From the NCBI GenBank assembly GCA_015061805.1, contig SUVV01000016.1:1-57182 (forward strand): 57,182 nucleotides of DNA. Reading direction: 5' to 3'. Made by a program: the position numbers and the translations under genes. Of the stretch, positions 15,515 to 24,938 are shown piece after piece (position 1 is the first letter of the stretch; each line of letters opens with the position of its first letter). The DNA is from Lentisphaerota bacterium. Lineage in GTDB: Bacteria > Verrucomicrobiota > Lentisphaeria > Victivallales > Victivallaceae. The notes under the pieces are model-generated. The model was not told where the DNA came from and did not search any database. It saw only the letters and a program-made list of their open reading frames with translations.

Positions 15515-15778
15515 TCAGGGGGCGGTGAGTTTTTCCAATTCGGAGAGGTAGGCGAGTGCCTCTTCGCGGCAGGATCTGCACATTTCCGGATTCGGCTGCA
15601 AAGAAGCGCACACCGCCGGGCGTGCCGGGTCCCCAAAGATCCGGCACCGGAAGTTTTCATCCAGATTGACACAAGTTACTCCTGCCGGTTTGCCGTCCGG
15701 CATTCCGGGTATACTCGAACTTATGGATGGAGCAATACAGCATGCTCCGCACTTTTCTCTGCAAATAAATTGTTCCAT
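15515..15778 (-). CDS. YkgJ-like cysteine cluster protein
   Basis: An 87-residue protein of the YkgJ zinc/iron-chelating family. It opens with [20 protein letters not shown], then [29 protein letters not shown] and a C-terminal CRSC, the usual eight-cysteine pattern. The family is predicted to coordinate a metal cluster; biochemical roles are poorly known. The start is the ATG at 15778; the longer upstream frame overlaps the promoter and start of the divergent 706-residue gene and is rejected. No strong ribosome-binding site was seen. Confidence 0.85.
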   Translation of the reverse strand: MEQFICREKCGACCIAPSISSSIPGMPDGKPAGVTCVNLDENFRCRIFGDPARPAVCASLQPNPEMCRSCREEALAYLSELEKLTAP

Positions 15779-15823
15779 ACCGGAATAACATATCACCGGA
15801 AACGATTTTTTCAATCCGTCAAT

Positions 15824-15852
15824 TTGAAAAAACTGAAATAATGTGGTATATT
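15824..15852 (+). promoter_or_regulatory. Promoter of the 706-residue protein gene
   Basis: TTGAAA (15824-15829), 17 bases, TATATT (15847-15852), about 38 bases before the start codon at 15890. Confidence 0.7.
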
Positions 15853-15889
15853 TCACCATAATTATTTTTGTCGTAACTGTGAGGTCATC

Positions 15890-18010
15890 ATGCAAAAGAA
15901 ATCTGTTGAAAAAGTCTTTTTTGAAAATATCGGCGGAAGTTTCCAATTCCGTGCCCGCAACGCCGCAGATCTCAAAAAAATATTGTTCCTCGATGCCACC
16001 GCATGGGCGGCATTGTGTGTACCGGCTTCCTCGCTCAACGGCGACCCGGCATTTTTCAAAGCTCTGGACAATGACAACAATCACATGATCCAAACCGGGG
16101 AAGTAAAATCCGCGATCGCCTGGCTGATGGACATTCTTGCGGATACCTCATCCATTGACAATGGCAGCGATGCCATATCTGTCAACGCCATCAATGCCGC
16201 CTCTTGCGAAGGCGCAACGTTAAGCGAATTCATCGCCGCCAACCGCGTTGATCTGGATAACGGCAGCGGCGAGATCACCCTTGCCGCCGTCCGTGCAAAA
16301 CTTGCCGCCGTTACTTCCGGAGCCCTGGCCGGCAACGGTATACTCAATGCCAAGGCCGTAACCGATGTTGATGCCGCCAATCTCTACAAAGAGATCACGA
16401 CCTTGCTGAACACACCAGATCAACTGACTTTGCCAGTTCTGGAAAAATTCCTTGCTGATGCTCAAAGTTTCGTTGATTGGAGCAAAACCGCAGAAAAGCC
16501 GCTTTACAACGGCGACGCTCCGGAAAAATACTATGACCTCTATCAGAAACTTTCCGGTAAGATCGATGAATATTTCCGCTACTGCCGCTTGCTCTGCATC
16601 GACTCCGCACACGCTGCAAGATTTGAACTCGACCCGGCAAAACTCCCGGAACTGGATATCAACGATTCAGCAAAAATCGATACCCTGCTCGATTCCGCTC
16701 CGCTGGCCCGCCCCGCAACCGATATGGTTCTCGACCTCAATGCGGTCAGCAATCCGGTCTATCAAAGAAGCGCTTCCGACTTTGCCGCCTTGTTCAACAT
16801 CCGTGAACTTACGCCGGAAATCTGGCAGGATTTGAAAGCAAGTTTCACCGATTACACCAATTACCTCAACCGGGCGCAGGGAGACCTCGCCGGAAAACTC
16901 GGTGTGGAAAAACTGGAGCATTATCTGGAACAGAGCGAAGCCGATACTCTGCGCAAACTTTTCACCCGGGACCGGGAACTTGCCGGAGTGGTGGATAATC
17001 TCCGCAAACTGGAACGCCTGCTCCTTTTCAGCCGGGACATGATCACTTTTGTCAACAACTTTGTCAGTTTCTCGGAATTTTTCAGTCAGGAACAGCGCTC
17101 AATGCTCCAAGCCGGACGGCTGGTCATGGATGGCAAAAGTTACAATCTCGCCGTCTGGATCGATGATCCAGCCGCCCACAAGAAAATTGCGGTGCGTTCC
17201 AATTTGTGTCTGCTCTATCTGGAAGTCGTTTCCTGCGATAATCCTGCCGACAAACGCAAAGCCGCCGTTGCCATCACCGGAGGTTCGCTTGACCGTATCT
17301 ACGTCGGAAAACCCGCCTATTTCATCGACAACAACAACCGTTCCTATGTCGGAAAAGTCATCGACATGGTCGAAGGCCCCATCTCTTTCAGTCAGACTCT
17401 TTTCGCTCCGTTCCGCCGGTTATCGGCAGCGATCAGCGGAAAAATCCAGAAACTCACCGACTTTTCCTCCACCGAAAAGCAGCTTGCCCAAAGCATCGAC
17501 AGCGGCACTCTCCAGCCGGCTCCGGCAGCTCCGCCCAAATCTTCTTTCGTTCAGAAACTCGGCGGAAACGGTATGATGATGCTGTTGGCAGGCGGCTTGA
17601 GTTTAGCCGCGATCGGTGCCGGTTTGAGTTTCATTTTCAAATCGATCGTAAGTGCAGTTGTGGCGATTTCCCTGATGCCGTGGTATCTTATTTTCACCTG
17701 GATCGCGGTCTTTGCGGGGATCATCCTTATCCCGATGGCGATTTTTGCCGCCATCCGGCTGCGCAAGCGCAATCTGACCATGTTCCTCGAAGCCGGCGGC
17801 TGGGGTATCAATCTGCCGATGCGTTTGAATATCTGCGTCTCCCGCCTTTTCACCCGGGGTACAAGATATCCGGAAAACGCCCGTTTTGCTGTGGTAAAGA
17901 AACCTGCCCGCCGGATGCTCCGGCTCGGGCTGTTCATTCTGATTGTGCTGGCAACAGCAGCTCTTCTTTACTGGTATGGAGTGATTCCCTGCGGAAAAAT
18001 GTTCAATTAA
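15890..18010 (+). CDS. Uncharacterised EF-hand-like membrane protein
   Basis: 706 residues, family not recognised. Residues 60-71 ([12 protein letters not shown]) fit the calcium-binding EF-hand loop spacing D-x-D-x-N-x-x-I-x-x-x-E, and a weaker second candidate, [10 protein letters not shown], follows about 60 residues later. The middle (about 150-540) is soluble, acidic and helical. The C-terminal 150 residues hold a Pro/Ala linker and about four transmembrane helices, ending in a basic stretch and a final helix. There is no signal peptide, so the large domain is probably cytoplasmic. GAGG lies five bases before the start. The gene ends in a four-base convergent overlap with the next gene. 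No function is proposed. Confidence 0.75.
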   Translation: MQKKSVEKVFFENIGGSFQFRARNAADLKKILFLDATAWAALCVPASSLNGDPAFFKALDNDNNHMIQTGEVKSAIAWLMDILADTSSIDNGSDAISVNAINAASCEGATLSEFIAANRVDLDNGSGEITLAAVRAKLAAVTSGALAGNGILNAKAVTDVDAANLYKEITTLLNTPDQLTLPVLEKFLADAQSFVDWSKTAEKPLYNGDAPEKYYDLYQKLSGKIDEYFRYCRLLCIDSAHAARFELDPAKLPELDINDSAKIDTLLDSAPLARPATDMVLDLNAVSNPVYQRSASDFAALFNIRELTPEIWQDLKASFTDYTNYLNRAQGDLAGKLGVEKLEHYLEQSEADTLRKLFTRDRELAGVVDNLRKLERLLLFSRDMITFVNNFVSFSEFFSQEQRSMLQAGRLVMDGKSYNLAVWIDDPAAHKKIAVRSNLCLLYLEVVSCDNPADKRKAAVAITGGSLDRIYVGKPAYFIDNNNRSYVGKVIDMVEGPISFSQTLFAPFRRLSAAISGKIQKLTDFSSTEKQLAQSIDSGTLQPAPAAPPKSSFVQKLGGNGMMMLLAGGLSLAAIGAGLSFIFKSIVSAVVAISLMPWYLIFTWIAVFAGIILIPMAIFAAIRLRKRNLTMFLEAGGWGINLPMRLNICVSRLFTRGTRYPENARFAVVKKPARRMLRLGLFILIVLATAALLYWYGVIPCGKMFN

Positions 18011-19053
18011 GCGAATATTTCCGGATAAAAACGAGTTGCGGGGGGAAGAATTTTCAAATTGGCGTGATTTTTCAGAAAACCAGAAGCATTGCCTGAGGTG
18101 AAAATTTTTCCGCCGCGCTCCATGAATCCAGTTAAACTTTCAATTATCTGCGGCGTAAAAAACACCTTGTAACTCTCCGGAACCCCATGCGGCAAGACGA
18201 CCAGATCAAGGTGACGCAATATTCCGGCGTTGATCTCCGGTGCAGCAATCAATTGAAGATCGATATCCGGGTGGCTCTCCAAATCAAACATCTCAAGCAC
18301 CGGAGTTCGTCCGATGATCGCCCTGCCAACAAAACCGACCCGCCATGGCCGCTTGATAGTTTGCGGGAAGTTCGGAATGGCTTTAACTCCGGCTGCCGCA
18401 TACAATGCTCCGATAGCGATCGGATAACTGGATTCGTTGGATTCCGGGTGAAAACTTATTCCCACAATCCGTCCCTTGCCGTAACGTCCACAGATCATCG
18501 CAGGAACACCGTTGAAATCATAACATTCGCTCTGCCCTGCACCGCTGACTGAATTCCGGTAGACAGCCAGAACTTCTCCTGTCCCCGGACAGAAATTGTC
18601 AGAAAACTTCATCAGCGGTCCGTCTGAATAACGGACTTCATAATTTCCCGGTGTGATGTCCATAATTGCAGCACCGGCATTATTGATTTCAACAGTAAGT
18701 ACCGCTGTTCCGCCGCAGCCGCAATTGAAAAATTCAAACGGCAACAGCTGCAGACGGTCTGGATTATTCAGAATATTGTAACACCCGGCGCATATTCCGA
18801 GATAGGCTCCGCCGTTCTCAATGAAGCGTTTGACCGCTTTTTGTCCGGATTCCTGCATGGCGCGCAGTTGCCGGGCACTGCCGCCTCCGGGGCAGATAAA
18901 CAGATCAAGTTCATCCAAACTGCCGTTGCAAATATCTTCTGCTTCGAGCAAACTCAATTCAAATTGCGGGGAATAATGAAGCAAACGCGCCCATTGAAGA
19001 ACTCCGCAGTTACGACAGCCGTCATCGACAAACAAACCTGCTTTTTTTATCAT
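18007..19053 (-). CDS. Tandem GATase1-like (BPL_N-type) protein
   Basis: 348 residues. The first domain (about 1-225) has the class I glutamine-amidotransferase-like fold of BPL_N proteins: FICPGGGSARQL, the nucleophile elbow YLGICAGCYN with its cysteine, and a late GISFHPESNESSYP with His and Glu. A second, similar domain (about 240-348) has VLPHGVPES but the elbow reads FTSGNASG with no cysteine, so it is probably non-catalytic. There is no signal peptide. The start at 19053 is chosen because GGAAGG lies about seven bases upstream. A lipoprotein paralogue is at 48099-49277. The substrate is unknown. Confidence 0.75.
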   Translation of the reverse strand: MIKKAGLFVDDGCRNCGVLQWARLLHYSPQFELSLLEAEDICNGSLDELDLFICPGGGSARQLRAMQESGQKAVKRFIENGGAYLGICAGCYNILNNPDRLQLLPFEFFNCGCGGTAVLTVEINNAGAAIMDITPGNYEVRYSDGPLMKFSDNFCPGTGEVLAVYRNSVSGAGQSECYDFNGVPAMICGRYGKGRIVGISFHPESNESSYPIAIGALYAAAGVKAIPNFPQTIKRPWRVGFVGRAIIGRTPVLEMFDLESHPDIDLQLIAAPEINAGILRHLDLVVLPHGVPESYKVFFTPQIIESLTGFMERGGKIFTSGNASGFLKNHANLKILPPATRFYPEIFA

Positions 19054-19198
19054 ATTCATTCCTTCCGGTCTATTATATTTTAATATAACTCTGCTGTTTT
19101 TCAAATTCAAGAAACAAAGTTTGATTTCCATCCTTGTTTTTTACGGAAACCATGGTAAATTATACATGCAACTGAGATACCATTTATGAGAGGTTTTT

Positions 19199-20464
19199 AT
19201 GCGTCTTGAAACACCCGGCAAATTTCTGATCCGGAAAATCGGCAATGAAATTCAGACCTTGTGCCGTTTTTCCAAAGAGAAAAATATTTTCAACCGTTTT
19301 GTTGACGGCAACAATTATTCCCTTTTTCTCCCCAAAGACACTCCGTTTGAAATGTGGAAAACCGGAGAAGTTTTCCACGAAGGTTGGGATGACATCGCCC
19401 CGTTCCTCACCGAAAAATACAGCACTGTCGGCGCCAATCACGGTTCGCCGTTTGCCTACAGCGTGACCATGCCCCGGCACTGGTTCTTTGATCGGGATAT
19501 CGGCAAGGTGCTGACCGATGATGCCGGCAACCGTTTCATCATTGTTCAAATCGTGAGTGTTTCCAATTTTTTAGTCCACAGCGATATTGTGCCTGGACAA
19601 CTGCCCTGCTTCAATCAACTGCAGGGGGATCTTTACGATGACGGAATGAAATTGAACGCCTCCAGTATCAAAAAAGTTCAATTAGGTCACAACCGCAGCG
19701 AACAACTGCTGCCGCATTACCGCTTCAACAAAGTCACCCTTACCGCAGATGGAGAAAACGTTCCGGAAAATACCATCGTCGAATGTTCATCAGCGTTGCT
19801 TCATTGGGATATCGATCTCTGCCTTGCTGATTCCATGTTGGAATACATCCGCAAACATCCGGGTAAATACATTTCTCCGACCGCACCGGAACTGGAAAGT
19901 ACGACTCACTTTGAATACGATTTCACCTTCCGCCCGGACAACTCCTACACGATCGATTGTGCCGCAACTTTCCTTCGGGACATTCCGGGAATGGTCAAAT
20001 TCGGTGTCATTCAACACTACGGCACGATCGGATTTGCCGCCCATGAAAAATATATTCCCGGTCTCAAGCCGGTGGAAATCGAATATGCTTCCGGAGAAAC
20101 CGCCACCATCGACCTCAACACCCCGACGCTGATGAAAGGCGCTCCGAAAGTCAATTATGATCTGTTCAAATCCGATTGTCTTGATCCGCAAAATCCGCCG
20201 ACACGCTACATCGATCTTTTCGGAGACGGAACCACCAGACAACTGGGGGTTGCACTGTGCTACTCGGAAAACCGCGGTATAACGGCAAAAAATTCTTCTG
20301 AACGCGGTGATATCGTTATGAAACTGCCCTGGTCCAATAAGATCTATCCCTATGCCTTTTACAAATTCGGAGTATGTGCCGGAGAAAAATTCCTGATTTC
20401 GGCTCACCGGCAATATTTTGACCCGCAAACCGAAACGATCGAACGGAAGTTCCCCGGAGAATAA
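19199..20464 (+). CDS. Conserved-type hypothetical protein (421 residues)
   Basis: No family recognised. It is soluble with no signal peptide or membrane segment. Mixed alpha/beta character is suggested, with aromatic-rich segments (HYGTIGFAAHEKYIPGL, KIYPYAFYKFGVC) that would suit a beta-rich binding or enzyme fold. GAGAGG five bases upstream supports the start. It is followed after four bases by a TPR gene and then by an overlapping DUF4037 gene, so the three are almost certainly one operon. Confidence 0.7.
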   Translation: MRLETPGKFLIRKIGNEIQTLCRFSKEKNIFNRFVDGNNYSLFLPKDTPFEMWKTGEVFHEGWDDIAPFLTEKYSTVGANHGSPFAYSVTMPRHWFFDRDIGKVLTDDAGNRFIIVQIVSVSNFLVHSDIVPGQLPCFNQLQGDLYDDGMKLNASSIKKVQLGHNRSEQLLPHYRFNKVTLTADGENVPENTIVECSSALLHWDIDLCLADSMLEYIRKHPGKYISPTAPELESTTHFEYDFTFRPDNSYTIDCAATFLRDIPGMVKFGVIQHYGTIGFAAHEKYIPGLKPVEIEYASGETATIDLNTPTLMKGAPKVNYDLFKSDCLDPQNPPTRYIDLFGDGTTRQLGVALCYSENRGITAKNSSERGDIVMKLPWSNKIYPYAFYKFGVCAGEKFLISAHRQYFDPQTETIERKFPGE

Positions 20465-20468
20465 CGGC

Positions 20469-21221
20469 ATGTCCCAGAGTTCCGAAGCCCGCATTTTTGC
20501 CGGAATAACAACCGAATGCGACAAATTTTTCAACGCCGGAAATTCAGCCGGAGTTGAAGCGCTTCTGCTTGAGCATCTATCTGCGGCTGAAAACAACGGA
20601 CATTTGTATTTGCAGCTCTTTCTGCAAAGTGAACTCATGGGACACTTTCGCATGAAAGGCGATACCCGGCGCTCTCTCAATGCCGTTGAAGCAGGGCTTA
20701 CGTTACTGAAACAATTACCGGAACTCGATCCGGTGAGCCGGGGTACGCTCCAAATCAATGCCGGCACGGCACTTTCAGCCGCCGGAAAATTTGATGAAGC
20801 ACTTGCCGTCTATCAGCAAGCCCGGAAAAGTTTTGCAGGAGTGTTGAAGTCCAACGATTATTTGCAGGCTGGCTTGCTCAACAACATGGCTTCGGTATAT
20901 GCGGCACAAGCCGATATCACTTCCGCAGAACAGTGTTATCTTGATGCCCTTGATATCCTGAAATCCAACCAAAAGTATGCCGACAGCGCAGTAACATGTG
21001 TCAATCTTGCCCAGCTCTATGCACAACGCGCGCAGGATGATCCGCTGATTTCAGTCATGCTGGAGTGCACCATGGAATTTCTCGACACCCCCGCCCTGCC
21101 CCGCGACGGATACTATGCCCACACCTGCACCAAGTGCATTCCGGTATTTGAATTTCTTGGGGAAACGGCGCGTGCCGCCGAACTCCGATCCCGCGTAAAG
21201 GAGATCTATGAAAGGAATTGA
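20469..21221 (+). CDS. Tetratricopeptide-repeat protein
   Basis: A 250-residue all-helical protein with TPR-like pairs; the clearest are GKFDEALAVYQQARKSF (about residues 105-121) and ADITSAEQCYLDALDIL (about 145-161). There is no signal peptide, so it is probably a cytoplasmic protein-interaction scaffold. The start at 20469 has GGAG nine bases upstream, inside the end of the preceding gene. Its last 14 bases overlap the DUF4037 gene, indicating translational coupling. A TPR protein next to DUF4037 is a recurring arrangement in other bacteria; the joint function is not known. Confidence 0.8.
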   Translation: MSQSSEARIFAGITTECDKFFNAGNSAGVEALLLEHLSAAENNGHLYLQLFLQSELMGHFRMKGDTRRSLNAVEAGLTLLKQLPELDPVSRGTLQINAGTALSAAGKFDEALAVYQQARKSFAGVLKSNDYLQAGLLNNMASVYAAQADITSAEQCYLDALDILKSNQKYADSAVTCVNLAQLYAQRAQDDPLISVMLECTMEFLDTPALPRDGYYAHTCTKCIPVFEFLGETARAAELRSRVKEIYERN

Positions 21222-22131
21222 ACTTGCCGGAAAACTTTTCCGGGAATTCGGTGAACCGATGCTCGCTTCACAATTTCCGGAACTGCTCCCCCGTCTTGCC
21301 ATCGGCATTGCCGGGCGCGGTTCGGAGTGCTTCGGATTTGATGATGATGTTTCCTGCGACCACGATCACTCCGGCGGCTTCACTATCTGGATCAGTGAAG
21401 CAGATGACCTGAAGTACGGCATTGCTCTTTCCCGCGCCTATAAAGAACTGCAAAAATCATTTCCGCAAAACCAGTCGGCGTCAAGTGCGCTGGGCGGTCA
21501 GGAACACGGAATATGTGTGATCGATGATTTTTTTTACCGTCACCTGGGATTTCCGGGCGCTCCACGCGGTTGGCAGGAGTGGCTCTATACTCCGGAACAT
21601 GCCTTTGCCGAAGTTGTCAATGGAGAAGTTTTCCGCGATGATTGCGGTAAATTCTCCGGCATCCGTAAGGAGATATCCTCCGCCATGCCGCGCGATGTCC
21701 GGCTGAAAAAACTTGCCGCCCGTGCCGTGATGATGGCGCAATCCGGACAATACAACTTTGAACGCTGTCTGCGCCACAATGAACCCGGAGCCGCTGCAAT
21801 GGCACTTGCTGAATTCGTCCGGCATACCGTTTCCATGGTATTCCTGCTCAATCACCGTTTTGCCCCCTACTACAAGTGGCAATTCCGCGCCATGCGTCAA
21901 CTGCCGTGGGGAAGTGATATCGCCGATGATTTGGAAAATCTGCTCACCGGTAGATTCCTCCCCGACACCAAAAAAGCACTCATTTCCCGGATATCTGCAA
22001 AAATCATTTCTGAACTTGCCGCACAAAAATTAAGTGCGGTCCAAGATGATTATCTCGAACCGCACGCCTTTGCTCTGATGTCCCGAATCGAACACCGGGA
22101 AATCCGTGCCCTCCATATTATGGAAGGGTGA
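21208..22131 (+). CDS. DUF4037 nucleotidyltransferase-like protein
   Basis: A 307-residue protein of the DUF4037 type. The N-terminal half carries a nucleotidyltransferase-like signature, GRGSECFGFDDDVSCDHDHS, with the Gly-Ser pair and clustered acidic residues expected for metal-dependent nucleotidyl transfer. The C-terminal half is helical with conserved-looking YKWQFRAM and LPWGSDI. The substrate is unknown; an antitoxin-like or RNA/protein nucleotidylation role is only a possibility. It overlaps the TPR gene by 14 bases and ends four bases from the convergent FAD oxidoreductase gene. Confidence 0.8.
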   Translation: MKGIELAGKLFREFGEPMLASQFPELLPRLAIGIAGRGSECFGFDDDVSCDHDHSGGFTIWISEADDLKYGIALSRAYKELQKSFPQNQSASSALGGQEHGICVIDDFFYRHLGFPGAPRGWQEWLYTPEHAFAEVVNGEVFRDDCGKFSGIRKEISSAMPRDVRLKKLAARAVMMAQSGQYNFERCLRHNEPGAAAMALAEFVRHTVSMVFLLNHRFAPYYKWQFRAMRQLPWGSDIADDLENLLTGRFLPDTKKALISRISAKIISELAAQKLSAVQDDYLEPHAFALMSRIEHREIRALHIMEG

Positions 22132-22135
22132 GGTT

Positions 22136-23470
22136 TTACAAATTCGCTCCCATTTCCCGCAACTTGTTACGCACTGCAACACCGTCAAGTTCAGCTTGAG
22201 TTTTACCCTGCAATGCCGCCATCGCCGCCGCAACCCCGGCGGCCTGTCCGAGCGAACAGGCGATCGGCATCACCCGGATACTGCTGTGGATCGCCACGTC
22301 AACTGAAATCGGACGTCCGCCGACAGTCAGATTGTCCACATCTTTGGCGACGATACAGCCGTAGGGAACTTCATAATAGTCATCCGGCGGCAAATCTTTC
22401 AAAAAAGTTCCGCTGCCGTAGGGACTGTGGATATCAATAGAGTAGTTGCACCGGGCGATCGCATCCGGATATTTGCGCGCTTCGCAGAAACTTTCCATGG
22501 TCAAATAGGCTTTGCCCATGACCCGGCGGCTCTCTCTGACTCCGATCTGCGCCGCCATGGAAAGCAGTTTGGCATTTTCAAATCCCGGTGCCGATTTACG
22601 GAGCCAGAAAAACAGTTCACGCAACTGACGGCGTCCTTCAATTTCTGCTTCAGAAAACTCTTTGCCGTCGACCGCCGAGTGTTCGATCACCCGCACGGTG
22701 TTGAAGTGTACCACATCCGGCATGGATGGACAGGAGAAAATCAACAGATTTTCTCTCGGACAACTGATCTCGCCATCCTGAACCGCCTTTTTATAAAGAG
22801 CCTGCAGTTCAGCCCGCCACGCCGGTTCATAGGACGTCGACATTTCAGTAGCGTACCGGGTCTTGACATTTCCGACTTTGAAACACAAGGTCATCGGCTG
22901 GCATCCGCCCTTTTCGTCACCGATTTTGACCTCACATCCCGCCGCAGCGGCAAGGTGTCCGTCTCCGGTGGTGTCGACAAAGCATTTACCTTTGATGATA
23001 CCGAAACCGCCGGAATTGTGAACTGCAACAGAAGAAATCTTCCGCCCTTCTTTGCAGACTCCGACGACTTCGTGATGATAGAGAACTTCAACACCATTGG
23101 CAAACAGCAGATCCTCCGCTGCCAGCGCAGCGATCTCTTTATTGACCGCACGCTTGCGCCAGAAAGCTCGGGGCATCCCCTCCTCGGCGGCAATTTTCTG
23201 CTGTTCAGAATCGTTGTGATAAGGCAGCATGGCATTGAGCCATTCGCCATAGACCGGAGCATCCAACGGCACATCGTTGCAGTGGTTGGGCATAAAGGGA
23301 TGTACTTCACCGATCGCCGCCATACCGCCGGGTAAACCGTAATGTTCCAAAAGAATGACCTTGGCTCCGGCGCGGGCAGCCATTACCGCCGCGCCGATAC
23401 CTCCGGGTCCGGCACCGGCGATCACGACATCGGCTTCAGCCAATACCGGAAGTTCTGAAAAGTTCAGCAT
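22136..23470 (-). CDS. FAD-dependent oxidoreductase (FAD_oxidored type)
   Basis: A 444-residue flavoprotein with the ADP-binding motif GAGPGGIGAAVMAARAG at about residues 18-34, LLEHYGLPGGMA just after, and a second FAD-contact region CFVDTTGDGHLAAAAG near 165-180. A C-terminal segment (VGGRPISVDVAIHSSIR, then CSLGQAAGVAAA) is typical of the PF12831 family common in PVC and Bacteroidota genomes. The substrate is unknown. It starts 13 bases after the decarboxylase gene and shares its transcript, so it may act on a diaminopropane-derived compound; that link is only inferred from position. Confidence 0.82.
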   Translation of the reverse strand: MLNFSELPVLAEADVVIAGAGPGGIGAAVMAARAGAKVILLEHYGLPGGMAAIGEVHPFMPNHCNDVPLDAPVYGEWLNAMLPYHNDSEQQKIAAEEGMPRAFWRKRAVNKEIAALAAEDLLFANGVEVLYHHEVVGVCKEGRKISSVAVHNSGGFGIIKGKCFVDTTGDGHLAAAAGCEVKIGDEKGGCQPMTLCFKVGNVKTRYATEMSTSYEPAWRAELQALYKKAVQDGEISCPRENLLIFSCPSMPDVVHFNTVRVIEHSAVDGKEFSEAEIEGRRQLRELFFWLRKSAPGFENAKLLSMAAQIGVRESRRVMGKAYLTMESFCEARKYPDAIARCNYSIDIHSPYGSGTFLKDLPPDDYYEVPYGCIVAKDVDNLTVGGRPISVDVAIHSSIRVMPIACSLGQAAGVAAAMAALQGKTQAELDGVAVRNKLREMGANL

Positions 23471-23483
23471 AACTGATAATCCC

Positions 23484-24938
23484 TTAACGCAAAGAAAGTA
23501 TCAAATCAAGAAGTTCATCCAGTTTTGCCGTACTCTGCAACGGATTGAGCAAGGTGAATTTCAAACAGACATTGCCGTTGCAGACAGTCTGTCCGATGAC
23601 CACGCCTTTGTGGTGCAGAAGTTTACGGCGGATACGCTTATTCATGGTATCGGCATCTTCGCTGCTTCCCGGAACCGGGAGCAGACGGAATACCACGGAA
23701 CTGATTTCAGGAGCGACCACGACTTCAACATCATCCCGCTTTTTGAGAATGCTGTAGAAGTAATCGGCATTATCGATACACTTGGTGATCATTTCCGACC
23801 AGCCGTCTCTGCCGCGCATCCGGAAAGATATCCAGACCTTGAGAGCATCAAAACGGCGGGTGGTCTGCATGGATTTATTGACCAGATTGATATAGCCGTC
23901 CTCTTCATCCTCTTCGCGGTTGAGGTAATCGGCATGAATGGTCAACGCATCAAAATAGCGCTTGTCCCGGATCAGCGAAGCACTGCAGCTGATGGGAAGC
24001 AGGAACATCTTATGGAAGTCAACGGTGATCGAATCACATTTCGCCAGACCGGCGACCCGGTGGGCATATTTTTCGGACATGACAACACCGCTGCCATAGG
24101 CGGCGTCAGCGTGCAGCCACATACCGTATTCATCGCAGATCTGCCGCAGTTCAGCCAGCGGGTCGATACTGCCGAAGTCGGTGGTTCCGACGGTGGCGGC
24201 GACACAGAAAGGTTTATTTCCGGCTTTAATATCCGCTTCAATAAGTTCCCGTAGTTTGGCGACATCCATACGCATATTGCTGTCGACGGGGACTTTGACC
24301 ACGGCTTCGTAGCCCATACCCATCAAATGGGCGCTCTTTTCCATGGAGAAGTGGGCAACTTCGGAACTGTACATCCGGAACTTGCGGAAATCCGCAGGCA
24401 GACCGGATTTTTTCACATCGTGTCCGCACTTTTCATTGCAGAACCAGTCACGCGCCAGCAGCAGTCCGGACAAATTGGACTGAGAACCGCCGGAGGTGAA
24501 AACACCGTCGGAATTTTCATCATATCCGTACATCTTGCACAGATTGCGAATGACTTCGACTTCGATTTCGGTCGCAACCGGAGCCTGATCCCAGGAATCC
24601 ATGGACTGATTGAATGTGGCGATGACCAGTTCAGCGGCGATGGATTCCATCAGCACCGCGCTGTGCAGATGCGCCATATAATCGGTGGACATCGGACGAA
24701 CCAGATTGGGCAATATCCGGGCTTTGACCTCTTCGAGAATGGCTTCAAAACCGCATCCTTTTTCGGGGAGCAGTTCATCAGTATGCACCGCAGCGCGCAA
24801 TTCATAGGGCCCCATACCGGCATAAGCCTTGGGGTGATCCATAGCAGAAGCGATGGCATCAACCATCGCTCCCATCATTTCCACATATGCTTTTTTGTCG
24901 GCGGTGCCGGAAGTAAGAAACAGATTACTTGCAGACAT
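23484..24938 (-). CDS. ddc: L-2,4-diaminobutyrate decarboxylase-like PLP enzyme
   Basis: A 484-residue group II PLP decarboxylase. Recognisable motifs are VFTSGGSQSNLSGLL, the PLP-ring contact VAATVGTTDFGSIDP, HADAAYGSG and the Schiff-base lysine in DSITVDFHKMF. This group includes glutamate, tyrosine and diaminobutyrate decarboxylases. The assignment to diaminobutyrate rests on the upstream dat gene: the start lies inside the last 14 bases of the aminotransferase gene. The product would be 1,3-diaminopropane, a polyamine precursor. Confidence 0.85.
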   Translation of the reverse strand: MSASNLFLTSGTADKKAYVEMMGAMVDAIASAMDHPKAYAGMGPYELRAAVHTDELLPEKGCGFEAILEEVKARILPNLVRPMSTDYMAHLHSAVLMESIAAELVIATFNQSMDSWDQAPVATEIEVEVIRNLCKMYGYDENSDGVFTSGGSQSNLSGLLLARDWFCNEKCGHDVKKSGLPADFRKFRMYSSEVAHFSMEKSAHLMGMGYEAVVKVPVDSNMRMDVAKLRELIEADIKAGNKPFCVAATVGTTDFGSIDPLAELRQICDEYGMWLHADAAYGSGVVMSEKYAHRVAGLAKCDSITVDFHKMFLLPISCSASLIRDKRYFDALTIHADYLNREEDEEDGYINLVNKSMQTTRRFDALKVWISFRMRGRDGWSEMITKCIDNADYFYSILKKRDDVEVVVAPEISSVVFRLLPVPGSSEDADTMNKRIRRKLLHHKGVVIGQTVCNGNVCLKFTLLNPLQSTAKLDELLDLILSLR

